This document shows positions 8,416-17,027 of a stretch of 64,000 nt of DNA, in pieces. A program made the position numbers and the translations under genes. Below the pieces are notes generated by a model. That model was not told the DNA's origin, made no database searches, and saw nothing but the letters and a program-made list of their open reading frames with translations. This DNA is from Pseudomonas sp. Leaf48. Its GTDB lineage: Bacteria > Pseudomonadota > Gammaproteobacteria > Pseudomonadales > Pseudomonadaceae. The stretch lies in assembly GCF_001421885.1 (NCBI RefSeq), contig NZ_LMLH01000029.1, positions 233,371 to 297,370 on the forward strand, in the 5' to 3' direction. The first letter of the stretch is position 1. Each line of letters opens with the position of its first letter.

Positions 8416-8462
8416 GGGGTTGTTGATCGACTACCCTTTATGAAAGCCCCAGGCCTGTACCC

Positions 8463-9011
8463 ATGAATTCCCAAAGCATCATCGTCCCTAAAATCTCCAC
8501 CCTGCCGGTGCACGAACCCCGGGCTCGGGCTGTCGTGCGCTGGCTGGTGCGCAAGAACATCATCGAGGAAGAACTGAGCACCTGTGGCCGCACCGGCAAT
8601 CGCATGGCCCACGCCATCGGCGACGGTGCCCGCGCGGTGGTCCTGCGCCCGGAGGCGTTGCCGTTCGGCGAGCCGGTCAACGGCCTGGAGATCGTCACCA
8701 AGCGCTGCATTTATACGCCGGCCAAAGGTTTTCTTGAGGAGGCGGGCTGCGCCGAGTGCCGCAAGGAAATCGGCGAGGCACTGTTCGAAAGCCTGGAAGA
8801 CTGGATGCCGGGCCGCACGGACAACTTCACCTGCCCCGAATGCGGGCATGAAGATGACATCAACGGCTTTCTGTTTTTGCAGGAATGCGGGTTCTCCAAC
8901 CTCGGGTTCATTTTCAATAACTGGGCCGAGGCCGGGTTCAAACAGAGCTTTATCGACGAGTTTGCCGATTGGCTCGATCAGCCCGTCAGTTGGGTCAAAG
9001 TCGAACTCTGA
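8463..9011 (+). CDS. Conserved hypothetical protein with CxxC zinc-ribbon motifs
   Basis: A 182-residue soluble protein of unknown function. Residues about 95-130 hold two CxxC pairs (CAEC and CPEC) about 30 residues apart, a likely zinc ribbon or rubredoxin-like knuckle. The rest is mixed alpha/beta with an aromatic C-terminus (FSNLGFIFNNWAEAGF). There is no signal peptide or membrane segment. Similar proteins in pseudomonads carry uninformative or misleading names such as sugar ABC transporter ATPase; no Walker motif is present here, so that name should not be used. It is isolated between two REPINs upstream of guaB. Confidence 0.75.
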   Translation: MNSQSIIVPKISTLPVHEPRARAVVRWLVRKNIIEEELSTCGRTGNRMAHAIGDGARAVVLRPEALPFGEPVNGLEIVTKRCIYTPAKGFLEEAGCAECRKEIGEALFESLEDWMPGRTDNFTCPECGHEDDINGFLFLQECGFSNLGFIFNNWAEAGFKQSFIDEFADWLDQPVSWVKVEL

Positions 9012-9017
9012 TGATCT

Positions 9018-9117
9018 TGTGGGAGCGAGACTGCTCGCGATGGACGTGAACGATAACGCGTGTTGTCTGGAAACAAACGCCGCCTTCACGTTCATCGCGA
9101 GCAGGCTCGCTCCTGCA
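9018..9117. repeat. Type-A REPIN
   Basis: Arms TGTGGGAGCGAGACTGCTCG and ATCGCGAGCAGGCTCGCTCC flank a loop containing AACGATAACGCG. It begins seven bases after the stop codon of the zinc-ribbon gene and may cap that transcript's 3' end. Confidence 0.85.
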
Positions 9118-9176
9118 TGTTATTTGGCGTCAGATACCCCGTCGATCACTGCATCGATAATAGATAGAGTTTTACA

Positions 9177-9205
9177 TTGAACCCGAGAGGGTGTCTGACT
9201 ATAAT
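9177..9205 (+). promoter_or_regulatory. Sigma-70-type promoter for guaBA
   Basis: TTGAAC at 9177-9182 and a perfect TATAAT at 9200-9205 are separated by 17 bp. The predicted start lies near 9212, about 30 bp before the guaB ATG. This is the clearest vegetative promoter in the window. Confidence 0.75.
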
Positions 9206-9241
9206 GGCGCGCTTCCATTTTCCCGCTCGGGAGCCCCCGCG

Positions 9242-10711
9242 ATGCTGCGTATCAGCCAAGAAGCTCTGACATTCGACGACATTCTCCTAGTGCCCGGTTA
9301 TTCCGAGGTGCTTCCTAACGAAGTCAGTCTCAAGACCCGCCTTACCCGTGGCATCGAGCTGAATATCCCCCTGGTTTCCGCTGCCATGGACACCGTCACT
9401 GAAGCCCGTCTGGCAATTGCCATGGCTCAGGAAGGTGGTATCGGCATCATCCACAAGAACATGACCATCGAGCAGCAAGCTGCCGAAGTTCGCAAGGTCA
9501 AGCGTTACGAAGCCGGTGTGGTCAAGGACCCGATCACCATCGAGGCCGATGCCACGGTGCGTGAACTGTTCGAACTGACCCGCATGCACAACATCTCCGG
9601 CGTTCCGGTACTGCACAATGGCGACCTGGTCGGCATCGTGACCTCCCGTGACGTGCGATTCGAGAACCGTCTGGAAGCCACTGTCCGTGAAGTGATGACG
9701 CCTAAAGAGCGTCTGGTCACGGTCAAGGAAGGCGCTGACAAGAACGACGTTCGTGAGCTGTTGCACAAGAACCGCATCGAGCGCGTGCTGATCGTCGACG
9801 ACAAATTCGCCCTCAAAGGCATGATGACCGTCAACGACATCGAAAAAGCCAAGGCTTACCCGCTGGCCAGCAAGGACGATCAAGGTCGTCTGCGCGTTGG
9901 CGCTGCCGTCGGCACCGGTAAAGACACCGGCGACCGCGTTGCCGCCCTGGTCGCTGCCGGCGTTGACGTGGTGGTGGTCGACACCGCTCACGGTCACTCC
10001 AAAGGCGTGATCGACCGCGTTCGCTGGGTCAAACAGAATTTCCCTGAAGTGCAGGTGATCGGCGGCAACATCGCCACCGGCGCTGCCGCAAAGGCCCTGG
10101 CCGAAGCTGGCGCCGACGCAGTCAAGGTCGGTATCGGCCCTGGCTCGATCTGCACCACCCGTATCGTCGCCGGTGTCGGCGTGCCGCAAATCAGTGCCAT
10201 CGCCAACGTTGCCGCTGCCCTTGAAGGCACCGGCGTACCGTTGATCGCCGACGGCGGCATCCGTTTCTCCGGTGACCTGTCCAAGGCCATCGTCGCCGGT
10301 GCCTCCTGCGTGATGATGGGCTCGATGTTCGCCGGTACTGAAGAAGCACCGGGCGAGATCGAACTGTTCCAGGGTCGTTCGTACAAGGCTTATCGCGGCA
10401 TGGGTTCGCTGGGCGCCATGTCCCAGGCTCAAGGCTCCTCCGACCGTTACTTCCAGGACTCCTCGGCCGGTGCCGAGAAGCTGGTTCCGGAAGGCATCGA
10501 AGGGCGTGTTCCGTACAAGGGCACCCTGAGCGCCATCATTCACCAGCTGATGGGCGGCCTGCGTTCCTCGATGGGTTACACCGGCAGTGCCGACATCGAA
10601 GAAATGCGCACCAAGCCTGAGTTCGTGCGGATCACCGGCGCTGGCATGGCCGAGTCCCACGTTCACGACGTGCAGATCACCAAAGAAGCGCCAAACTACC
10701 GCGTAGGTTGA
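9242..10711 (+). CDS. guaB: Inosine-5'-monophosphate dehydrogenase
   Basis: A 489-residue TIM-barrel enzyme with a CBS pair inserted at about residues 93-205. It oxidises IMP to XMP with NAD+, the committed step to GMP. The catalytic cysteine lies in GPGSICTTRIVAGVG, the phosphate loop in ADGGIRFSGD and the mobile flap in YRGMGSLGAM, all intact. The ATG beginning MLRISQEALTFDD matches the family, while the longer frame reads through the promoter. guaA follows after 99 bp containing a strong hairpin, and one promoter probably serves both. Confidence 0.98.
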   Translation: MLRISQEALTFDDILLVPGYSEVLPNEVSLKTRLTRGIELNIPLVSAAMDTVTEARLAIAMAQEGGIGIIHKNMTIEQQAAEVRKVKRYEAGVVKDPITIEADATVRELFELTRMHNISGVPVLHNGDLVGIVTSRDVRFENRLEATVREVMTPKERLVTVKEGADKNDVRELLHKNRIERVLIVDDKFALKGMMTVNDIEKAKAYPLASKDDQGRLRVGAAVGTGKDTGDRVAALVAAGVDVVVVDTAHGHSKGVIDRVRWVKQNFPEVQVIGGNIATGAAAKALAEAGADAVKVGIGPGSICTTRIVAGVGVPQISAIANVAAALEGTGVPLIADGGIRFSGDLSKAIVAGASCVMMGSMFAGTEEAPGEIELFQGRSYKAYRGMGSLGAMSQAQGSSDRYFQDSSAGAEKLVPEGIEGRVPYKGTLSAIIHQLMGGLRSSMGYTGSADIEEMRTKPEFVRITGAGMAESHVHDVQITKEAPNYRVG

Positions 10712-10736
10712 GCCTTCAAGCAACAAGCTAAGCAAC

Positions 10737-10759
10737 CGGGGCTGTTTTATTCAGCCCCG
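10737..10759 (+). terminator. Intercistronic hairpin between guaB and guaA
   Basis: CGGGGCTG and CAGCCCCG form a perfect 8-bp stem with a seven-base loop, followed by GAGTTGTTTC rather than a clean T-run. It may be a partial terminator or a stabilising 3' end that sets the guaB:guaA ratio. A direct repeat TGTTTCTGAAT occurs twice just after it. Confidence 0.5.
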
Positions 10760-10810
10760 AGTTGTTTCTGAATCACGACTGTTTCTGAATGACTTAGACG
10801 AGACTGAATC

Positions 10811-12388
10811 ATGGCCCTCGATATTCACGCTCACCGCATCCTGATCCTCGACTTCGGTTCCCAGTACACCCAACTGATCGCCCGCCGCGTGCGCGAAATC
10901 GGCGTGTACTGCGAACTGCACCCGTTCGACATGGACGAAGATGCGATCCGCGAATTCGCGCCTAAAGGCGTCATCCTCGCCGGCGGCCCAGAGTCGGTCC
11001 ACGAAGCCGACAGCCCTCGCTGCCCGCAGGCCGTGTTTGACCTGGGCGTACCGGTCTTCGGTATCTGCTACGGCATGCAGACCATGGCCGAGCAACTGGG
11101 CGGCAAGGTTGAAGGTTCCGAGCTGCGTGAGTTCGGTTATGCCCGCGTAGACGTAGTCGGCAAGAGCCGTCTGCTCGACGGCATCGAAGACCACATCGAC
11201 GCCGATGGCCTGTTCGGCCTCGACGTATGGATGAGCCACGGTGACAAGGTCACCAAGATGCCGGAAGACTTCCACATCCTGGCCAGCACCCCGAGCTGCC
11301 CGATTGCCGGCATGTTCAGCGACGAGCGTCGCTACTACGGCGTGCAGTTCCACCCGGAAGTGACCCACACCAAGCAGGGCGGTCGCATCCTGTCGCGCTT
11401 CATCCTCGACATCTGCGAGTGTGAAGCCCTGTGGACTCCGTCGAAGATCGCTGAAGACGCCATCGCCCAGGTTCGCGCCCAGGTCGGCACCGACAACGTC
11501 CTGCTCGGCCTGTCCGGCGGTGTGGACTCGTCCGTGGTTGCCGCGCTGCTGCACAAAGCCATTGGCGACCAGCTGACTTGCGTATTCGTCGACAACGGCC
11601 TGCTGCGCCTGCACGAAGGCGAGCAGGTTATGGCCATGTTCGCCGAGAACATGGGCGTCAAGGTCATCCGCGCCAACGCTGAGGACCAGTTCCTCGACAA
11701 CCTGGCCGGCGAAGCCGACCCGGAGAAGAAGCGCAAGATCATCGGCCGCACCTTCATCGACGTATTCGATGCCCAGTCCAACAAACTGGACAACATCAAG
11801 TACCTGGCGCAAGGCACCATCTACCCGGACGTGATCGAGTCGGCTGGCGCGAAAAGCGGCAAGGCTCACGTGATCAAGTCGCACCACAACGTGGGCGGCC
11901 TGCCGGAAGAAATGAACCTCAAGCTGGTTGAACCCCTGCGCGAGCTGTTCAAGGACGAAGTCCGTCGTCTGGGCCTGGAACTGGGTCTGCCGTATGACAT
12001 GGTCTACCGTCACCCGTTCCCGGGCCCGGGCCTGGGTGTGCGCATCCTCGGTGAAGTGAAGAAGGAATACGCCGACCTGCTGCGTCGCGCCGACCACATC
12101 TTCATCGAAGAACTGCGCAAGGCCGACTGGTACCACAAGGTCAGCCAGGCATTCGTGGTGTTCCAGCCGGTGAAATCGGTGGGCGTGGTTGGTGATGGCC
12201 GTCGTTACGCCTGGGTCGTGGCCCTGCGTGCCGTGGAAACCATCGACTTCATGACCGCGCGTTGGGCACACCTGCCTTACGAACTGCTGGAAACCGTCAG
12301 CGGCCGAATCATCAATGAAATCGAAGGCATCTCCCGCGTGACTTATGACGTGTCGAGCAAGCCGCCGGCGACCATTGAGTGGGAGTGA
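10811..12388 (+). CDS. guaA: GMP synthase (glutamine-hydrolysing)
   Basis: A 525-residue cytoplasmic enzyme converting XMP to GMP with ATP and glutamine. The N-terminal class I amidotransferase has Cys86 in FGICYGMQ and the His/Glu pair in QFHPEVTHT (near 180). The central ATP-pyrophosphatase P-loop is LGLSGGVDSSV (near 235). The C-terminal dimerisation domain ends with the usual PPATIEWE. Length and all motifs are canonical. It forms an operon with guaB and ends at a good intrinsic terminator. Confidence 0.98.
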   Translation: MALDIHAHRILILDFGSQYTQLIARRVREIGVYCELHPFDMDEDAIREFAPKGVILAGGPESVHEADSPRCPQAVFDLGVPVFGICYGMQTMAEQLGGKVEGSELREFGYARVDVVGKSRLLDGIEDHIDADGLFGLDVWMSHGDKVTKMPEDFHILASTPSCPIAGMFSDERRYYGVQFHPEVTHTKQGGRILSRFILDICECEALWTPSKIAEDAIAQVRAQVGTDNVLLGLSGGVDSSVVAALLHKAIGDQLTCVFVDNGLLRLHEGEQVMAMFAENMGVKVIRANAEDQFLDNLAGEADPEKKRKIIGRTFIDVFDAQSNKLDNIKYLAQGTIYPDVIESAGAKSGKAHVIKSHHNVGGLPEEMNLKLVEPLRELFKDEVRRLGLELGLPYDMVYRHPFPGPGLGVRILGEVKKEYADLLRRADHIFIEELRKADWYHKVSQAFVVFQPVKSVGVVGDGRRYAWVVALRAVETIDFMTARWAHLPYELLETVSGRIINEIEGISRVTYDVSSKPPATIEWE

Positions 12389-12427
12389 TCCTGCACCCAT
12401 TCGGGTGACTTGAGCGCTGACACAAAC

Positions 12428-12464
12428 AAGCCGTGTGAAATCTGATTTCACACGGCTTTTTTTT
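12428..12464 (+). terminator. Intrinsic terminator of the guaBA operon
   Basis: AAGCCGTGTGAAA pairs with TTTCACACGGCTT around a short TCTGA loop, followed by a run of eight or more T residues. This is a canonical rho-independent terminator 40 bp after the guaA stop. Confidence 0.93.
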
Positions 12465-12519
12465 ATGTTTTTGATGGCGTTTCGGAGCATACAGAAGTAC
12501 GTCGGTATACGCGTTTCCC

Positions 12520-12619
12520 TGTAGGAGCGAGCCTGCTCGCGATGGTCGTTAACGATAACGCGGGGAGTCTGATTCCCCGTGGTGCTCTTGAGTCCATCGC
12601 GAGCCTGCTCGCTCCTGCA
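12520..12619. repeat. Type-A REPIN
   Basis: Arms TGTAGGAGCGAGCCTGCTCG and CGCGAGCCTGCTCGCTCCTG surround a loop with GTTAACGATAACGCGGGG. It lies between the converging guaBA and toxin-operon transcripts and together with the guaA terminator fills the 260-bp gap. Confidence 0.85.
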
Positions 12620-12648
12620 GTTGTCGACCGCATTCTCCTGTTTCGCAA

Positions 12649-15600
12649 TCAAAGCGGTTTTGACCAGCCGGCCAAGGTCAGCTTCATCTCTTTGAGTGCC
12701 TGCAGAAGTGCGGCCACGCTTTCAAAGCGTTTGCCATCGACCGAGGGCCACGAGGGGCGCTCAATGTAGTAACGGCCGGACTCTTTGATGATCGGTGTGG
12801 ATGTAACGAAGTTGTTGCGGCCGCGATGAACGATCTGGATGCCGGTGTTACCGGGTTCACGTTTCAGGGTGAACATGCCCGGACGAGACAGCAATGTGTC
12901 GATCTGCGCTTCAGTCTTCGGTAACCATGGGGTCTCGATCTGCAGACGTAGATCGCCTTTTACGAAACCTTCGGATTTACCCGGTTGATTGCGCAAGCTT
13001 CTACCCGGGTCGGGTTCAATACCGGTGGACAAACCTTCGGCCACATCTTCGACGCGCACCCCCAGGACACCTTCCAGTTCGCTGACCCCCGCGACGCCCG
13101 CAAAGGTATTGGAGTGAGCGTTGCCCATCAAAGCCACCCACTTGTGGGCACCGCGCGCTGATTGATCGGCGCGGATGATGATTCGGGCATGGAAATTCAT
13201 CATTTTAAGCCGTGCTGTCACATCACTCACCCCCATACCCGACACCCGATAGCTGGCCGCGCTATCGATGGCCTGGATGCGAATGCCATGTTTGTTGGCT
13301 TCGCGGACCACGGCGAGAAAGGTGTATCGCTCAAGAGGATCCGTCAGTTGGCCGGCGTCCAGTTCTGTCAGGTAAGCTTCCAAGTCCCTGGGCATGACCG
13401 ACGTTTCGGCGAAGGCATCCAGTCCTGTTTGATGGAAATCAGTAAGCAGATGTTCCATGTACAGGGTCTTCACATCCTGCTCGGCCAAAGCCTGCATGTT
13501 GTCGATCAGAAACTGCTTGCTGCCGATGTCGGCGTGACTTTCGCCGATGACCAGTCCCTCGCTTTCTTCGAAAACGGTGCGAATAAAATCACCTTGGGCG
13601 ATGTGCGGATCCAGTGACGGGATATCAGGTCGCGGCGCAAGTTGAGGGTCTGCATAGAAGCGCGCAGCCTCTTCATACAGGCGCTTTCTGACGGCCTTGA
13701 AATGCTCGAAGGCCTCGGTTCGGGTCCTGGTCCCTATGCTGTCGATCAGCAGGTCGTCTTCGAGCCCGGCCGCTACATTTTTCAAATCGGCCCGCCATTG
13801 CAGAGCGACATCATAGGGGGAGGTCACCAGCGGTGTTTTTGCCGCAGGCGAGGCGGGATCCAGGGGCACGGGTACGTCGGGTGAGGCGACAGTCTCACCG
13901 TCACCCAGCGCCTCGCCCGGTTTGGCCTGAGGGTCGATGCGCACCCGGATTCGGGTCATGCCTTGCTCTTCCAGGGCATCGCTCAGTAGCTCGATATTGT
14001 CGAAGTGACGGTCACTCAACGACCATCGCGGATGGACGATGAACAGTCCGCCCCTGTCCTTTTGAATGTCGGTTGTCACTAGGGCGCCACTTTTGCTGCG
14101 GTGAGTCAGTTGGGGTTTACCGTCGACGTCCTGGACGGTGAACATGCCCGTATCGGGAAGGGCCTGCTCCATTGTGCGGGCGGTAGTGACGGGTGGCTGG
14201 CCGTGCAGGCGCAGACGCCAATCGCTTTTGACTTTGCCCAATGGACGATCAAACTCATCCAGCAGGCTTTTGCCGGGATCCTGTTCAAGGCCAATGGTTT
14301 TGCCGACGGGTACGTCTTCGATACGCAGCCCCGGCGTGCCTGTCAGCTCGCTGAGGCCGGCCACCTCATCGAACGTATTGACTCGCGTCTCGTCCACCAG
14401 CGCCACCCATTTGTGCGCACCTCTGGCTGTCTGATCAATGCTGATGATGGTGTCCGAAAAGTAGTTCTTCATTTTGTGGCTGCTGGTGAAGGTCGTGTGC
14501 TCCATTCGGGGAAATCTGGAGCTCGCCACGCAATCGATCGCCTGAACGCGGATATGGTTTTTCTGTGCGGTCCTGACCAGTTGCTGGTAGCCGTAACGCC
14601 CTGCCAGATCGGTGCCCTTGTTCACATCGAGTTTGCCAAGGTAGCGTTCGAGCGGCTCTGGCATTTTGCCCGTGTCATGGAAGACGTCCAGATCGGCCTG
14701 ATGGATGTCGGTCAGCAGCCGGTCGAGGTAAAGCGTCTTGACCTTCTGTTTGCCCAATATCTGCATGTTGTCGATCAGCAGTTGCTGGCCGCCAATGCTG
14801 CCGCTTTCCTGTCCGAGCACCAGGCCCGGTGCGTCCGCCAGCAGGCGTTTGACGATGTCTTTGCTCGCTGTAGAAGGTTTGATGGGTGCAATGGCAGGCC
14901 GGGGCGGTAAGGACGGGTCGGCATAGAAGGTGATGGCGTCATCGTACAGACCGCGACGCAAGTCCCTGAAAGCCTGAAACGATCGCTCGCTGGCGTCTGT
15001 GGCGTCCAGCGGGAAGGTTTCGCTTCGGCCCTCGGCTAGCGCTGTCATTGCCGCTTTTGATTGTTCCGGCAGTTCATAGGAGGTCGGCGCTATTTCGACC
15101 TTGGGCAGGGGTGAAGGGCTTTGCCCCCAAGGCTTGAGCCCGAAAATTTTGCCTCCGCCACTGAGTCCCGTCCCCGCCTCCGAGCGGGGAACAGGTTCCC
15201 ATTGCAACGCTTCGTTCTGTCGCACTGGAACATTGCGATAAAACGAGTACGGATTGGCCGGATCGATAATCACCCAACGCTTCATTTGCCCGACATAACG
15301 CACCTGATAGAAGCCATCCTGACCGGAGCGACGCATATAGATGTAGGTTTTGCCAGAGGGGGTCAGAATGATGTTGCGCATTTTCTGATCAACGAAGTCC
15401 TGGCGGGTCGCTTCGCTAATCTCTGTCTTGAAGGCATCGAGATAGTCCTGGGGTTCAGGCGGCAATATCCGTTGCGGGACGATCTCTTCAAGTTTGGGGA
15501 TCGCGGCGCGGGCGATGGCACTTTCGCTCAACTGTTCCTCGGGGGCGAAGAACGCATCAGCCTCGGCAATTTCCGGTAACCGCCCGCTGCCTTTGATGAA

Positions 15601-17013
15601 CGTGGCGTTGAACAAGGTATCGATGGCCGCAAAAATGGCGCCGGTTACGCCGGCCTTACGCTCGCCGGGCGTTTTGCCGTTGATGGCCTGGTCGATGTTC
15701 AAGCCGACGTTGGCGATGCCCGCGCCGACCACTGCCAGGGCCACTGGCCAGCCGACGGCCGCCAGAGGGCCGAACATACGGCCAAAGGCATTGAGGTAGC
15801 CCACCCAGAGTTTTTTGCGCAGGTCACCGTTGGAATGCAGCATGTAGTTGCAGTCGCTGATCATGCGGGCATGCACCGCATCGCTCAGGAAAGTGAAAGC
15901 ATCCTGGTTCACCGAGTCGCTGGCATGGTCGATCAGATGATGGTCATTGGAGTGCCAGGCGTTGAACAACAAGTCCAGTACATGGGTGAGCCCGACATTT
16001 TCGCTGTGGGGTTCGCGAAACAACCACACAACCAGGCTGGAAACCGGCTTGATCACGGGGTTTACGCTGGCGAGCCAGTCCAGCTTCGACAGCTGGCGCG
16101 TCGGCGCGTCTTGCGTGATGTCGTGGTCAGCCACTTGAAAGTGCGCCATGAAGCGCTGGCGATCAGAGGAGTCCTTGATCGCGGACAAGATCCACCAGTG
16201 CAGATCGCGCGGTGTTTGCAGGGCATGAAAGCCCCAGATCTCACCCGGGACGTACAGAATCTGGCGGCCGCTCTGATCAATGATGCAAAGGATGTCGGTG
16301 GCGACAAAGTCCCCGACTTTCAACAGGGTCACGCGTAGTTCATTGCTGACGGGTGCCTCTGACTCCAGCATCTGAAGGGTCACCGGCCAGCTCACATTAC
16401 TGGCGACGGCCTTGATCACGGTTTTGAAGTTCTCGTCGGACAACCGGCCGCCTTCGCGGTCTTCCATGGCCTTGGCGAGAAATGTGCACTTGGCCAATGC
16501 CCGATAAGTCTTGCCGTATTTTTTCCAGAACGAGGCGATTTTGTTTTTATAGCGGTCGGCGAAATTGATCGCCCAAAACTCCTTCAATACCTCGTTGCCA
16601 TGCAGGCGCACTTCGTTGGTTTCGTTGTAATTGCCTGCATCTGCCCCGGCGCTGTAGAAGCCGCCATAAAGGTCCAGCAGATCGGCGTTGTCCTGGTCCT
16701 GGACATTGAAACGCTGGATGACCAACTGGGGCAGGGTCATGCTTTGCCAGGGCTTCTCGTAGAGGTGTTCCCAGCCGGTAATGGTTTTCGAACTGCTTTG
16801 GGCAAGGTGGAAACGATGGTAATAAACCTGCTCCGGCTCAAGGTGGGTGATGCCATGCTTGAGCAGAATGTCACTGGCGATGCCCCGGGCCATTTCGTAC
16901 ATATCGGGGCAGGCTTCAACCAGTGCGGGAACCAGCGATTTGATAGCCCGCAGGTCGCTTGCATCGGGCAGTACAGCGTTTTCAGTGGAGTTCACAGTGT
17001 CGTCCTTGAACAT
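12649..17013 (-). CDS. Giant toxin-like protein with dermonecrotic-toxin N-terminus and two TIKI/ChaN-like domains
   Basis: A 1454-residue protein resembling Pseudomonas proteins named membrane-targeted effector domain toxin or dermonecrotic toxin domain (DUF6543) protein. Residues about 1-400 form the shared N-terminal module. Residues about 412-475 are a hydrophobic hairpin (GPLAAVGWPVALAVVGAGIA) likely used for membrane insertion. A tandem unit then occurs twice: a helical FYADP-x-LxPRP segment, a TIKI/ChaN-like domain (about 718-905 and 1140-1330) and a GMF-containing C-terminal module. In the second copy Glu1158/His1160 (GESH), Glu1187/His1188 (MEH) and His1300 (GNAH) fit the TIKI superfamily active site; in the first copy these are Gln735, Ser737, Asp764, Arg765 and Arg877, so it looks inactive. 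No signal peptide is seen. ATG at 17013 follows AAAGGG and lies 14 bp after the upstream paralogue's stop. Host target and secretion route are unknown. Confidence 0.75.
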   Translation of the reverse strand: MFKDDTVNSTENAVLPDASDLRAIKSLVPALVEACPDMYEMARGIASDILLKHGITHLEPEQVYYHRFHLAQSSSKTITGWEHLYEKPWQSMTLPQLVIQRFNVQDQDNADLLDLYGGFYSAGADAGNYNETNEVRLHGNEVLKEFWAINFADRYKNKIASFWKKYGKTYRALAKCTFLAKAMEDREGGRLSDENFKTVIKAVASNVSWPVTLQMLESEAPVSNELRVTLLKVGDFVATDILCIIDQSGRQILYVPGEIWGFHALQTPRDLHWWILSAIKDSSDRQRFMAHFQVADHDITQDAPTRQLSKLDWLASVNPVIKPVSSLVVWLFREPHSENVGLTHVLDLLFNAWHSNDHHLIDHASDSVNQDAFTFLSDAVHARMISDCNYMLHSNGDLRKKLWVGYLNAFGRMFGPLAAVGWPVALAVVGAGIANVGLNIDQAINGKTPGERKAGVTGAIFAAIDTLFNATFIKGSGRLPEIAEADAFFAPEEQLSESAIARAAIPKLEEIVPQRILPPEPQDYLDAFKTEISEATRQDFVDQKMRNIILTPSGKTYIYMRRSGQDGFYQVRYVGQMKRWVIIDPANPYSFYRNVPVRQNEALQWEPVPRSEAGTGLSGGGKIFGLKPWGQSPSPLPKVEIAPTSYELPEQSKAAMTALAEGRSETFPLDATDASERSFQAFRDLRRGLYDDAITFYADPSLPPRPAIAPIKPSTASKDIVKRLLADAPGLVLGQESGSIGGQQLLIDNMQILGKQKVKTLYLDRLLTDIHQADLDVFHDTGKMPEPLERYLGKLDVNKGTDLAGRYGYQQLVRTAQKNHIRVQAIDCVASSRFPRMEHTTFTSSHKMKNYFSDTIISIDQTARGAHKWVALVDETRVNTFDEVAGLSELTGTPGLRIEDVPVGKTIGLEQDPGKSLLDEFDRPLGKVKSDWRLRLHGQPPVTTARTMEQALPDTGMFTVQDVDGKPQLTHRSKSGALVTTDIQKDRGGLFIVHPRWSLSDRHFDNIELLSDALEEQGMTRIRVRIDPQAKPGEALGDGETVASPDVPVPLDPASPAAKTPLVTSPYDVALQWRADLKNVAAGLEDDLLIDSIGTRTRTEAFEHFKAVRKRLYEEAARFYADPQLAPRPDIPSLDPHIAQGDFIRTVFEESEGLVIGESHADIGSKQFLIDNMQALAEQDVKTLYMEHLLTDFHQTGLDAFAETSVMPRDLEAYLTELDAGQLTDPLERYTFLAVVREANKHGIRIQAIDSAASYRVSGMGVSDVTARLKMMNFHARIIIRADQSARGAHKWVALMGNAHSNTFAGVAGVSELEGVLGVRVEDVAEGLSTGIEPDPGRSLRNQPGKSEGFVKGDLRLQIETPWLPKTEAQIDTLLSRPGMFTLKREPGNTGIQIVHRGRNNFVTSTPIIKESGRYYIERPSWPSVDGKRFESVAALLQALKEMKLTLAGWSKPL

Positions 17014-17027
17014 TGTTGGAAACCCTT

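Noticed and set aside
10751..12652. 633-codon open frame antisense to guaA
   Set aside because: It is a high-GC shadow of guaA in third-position-biased codons with no recognisable domains. The same applies to the long frames antisense to guaB, lon, gcd and the TonB receptor.
12649..17013. Pasteurella toxin-type C-terminal deamidase (C3) domain
   Set aside because: The proteins end after the TIKI-like domain and a short beta-rich module; no Cys-His-Asp deamidase arrangement follows.
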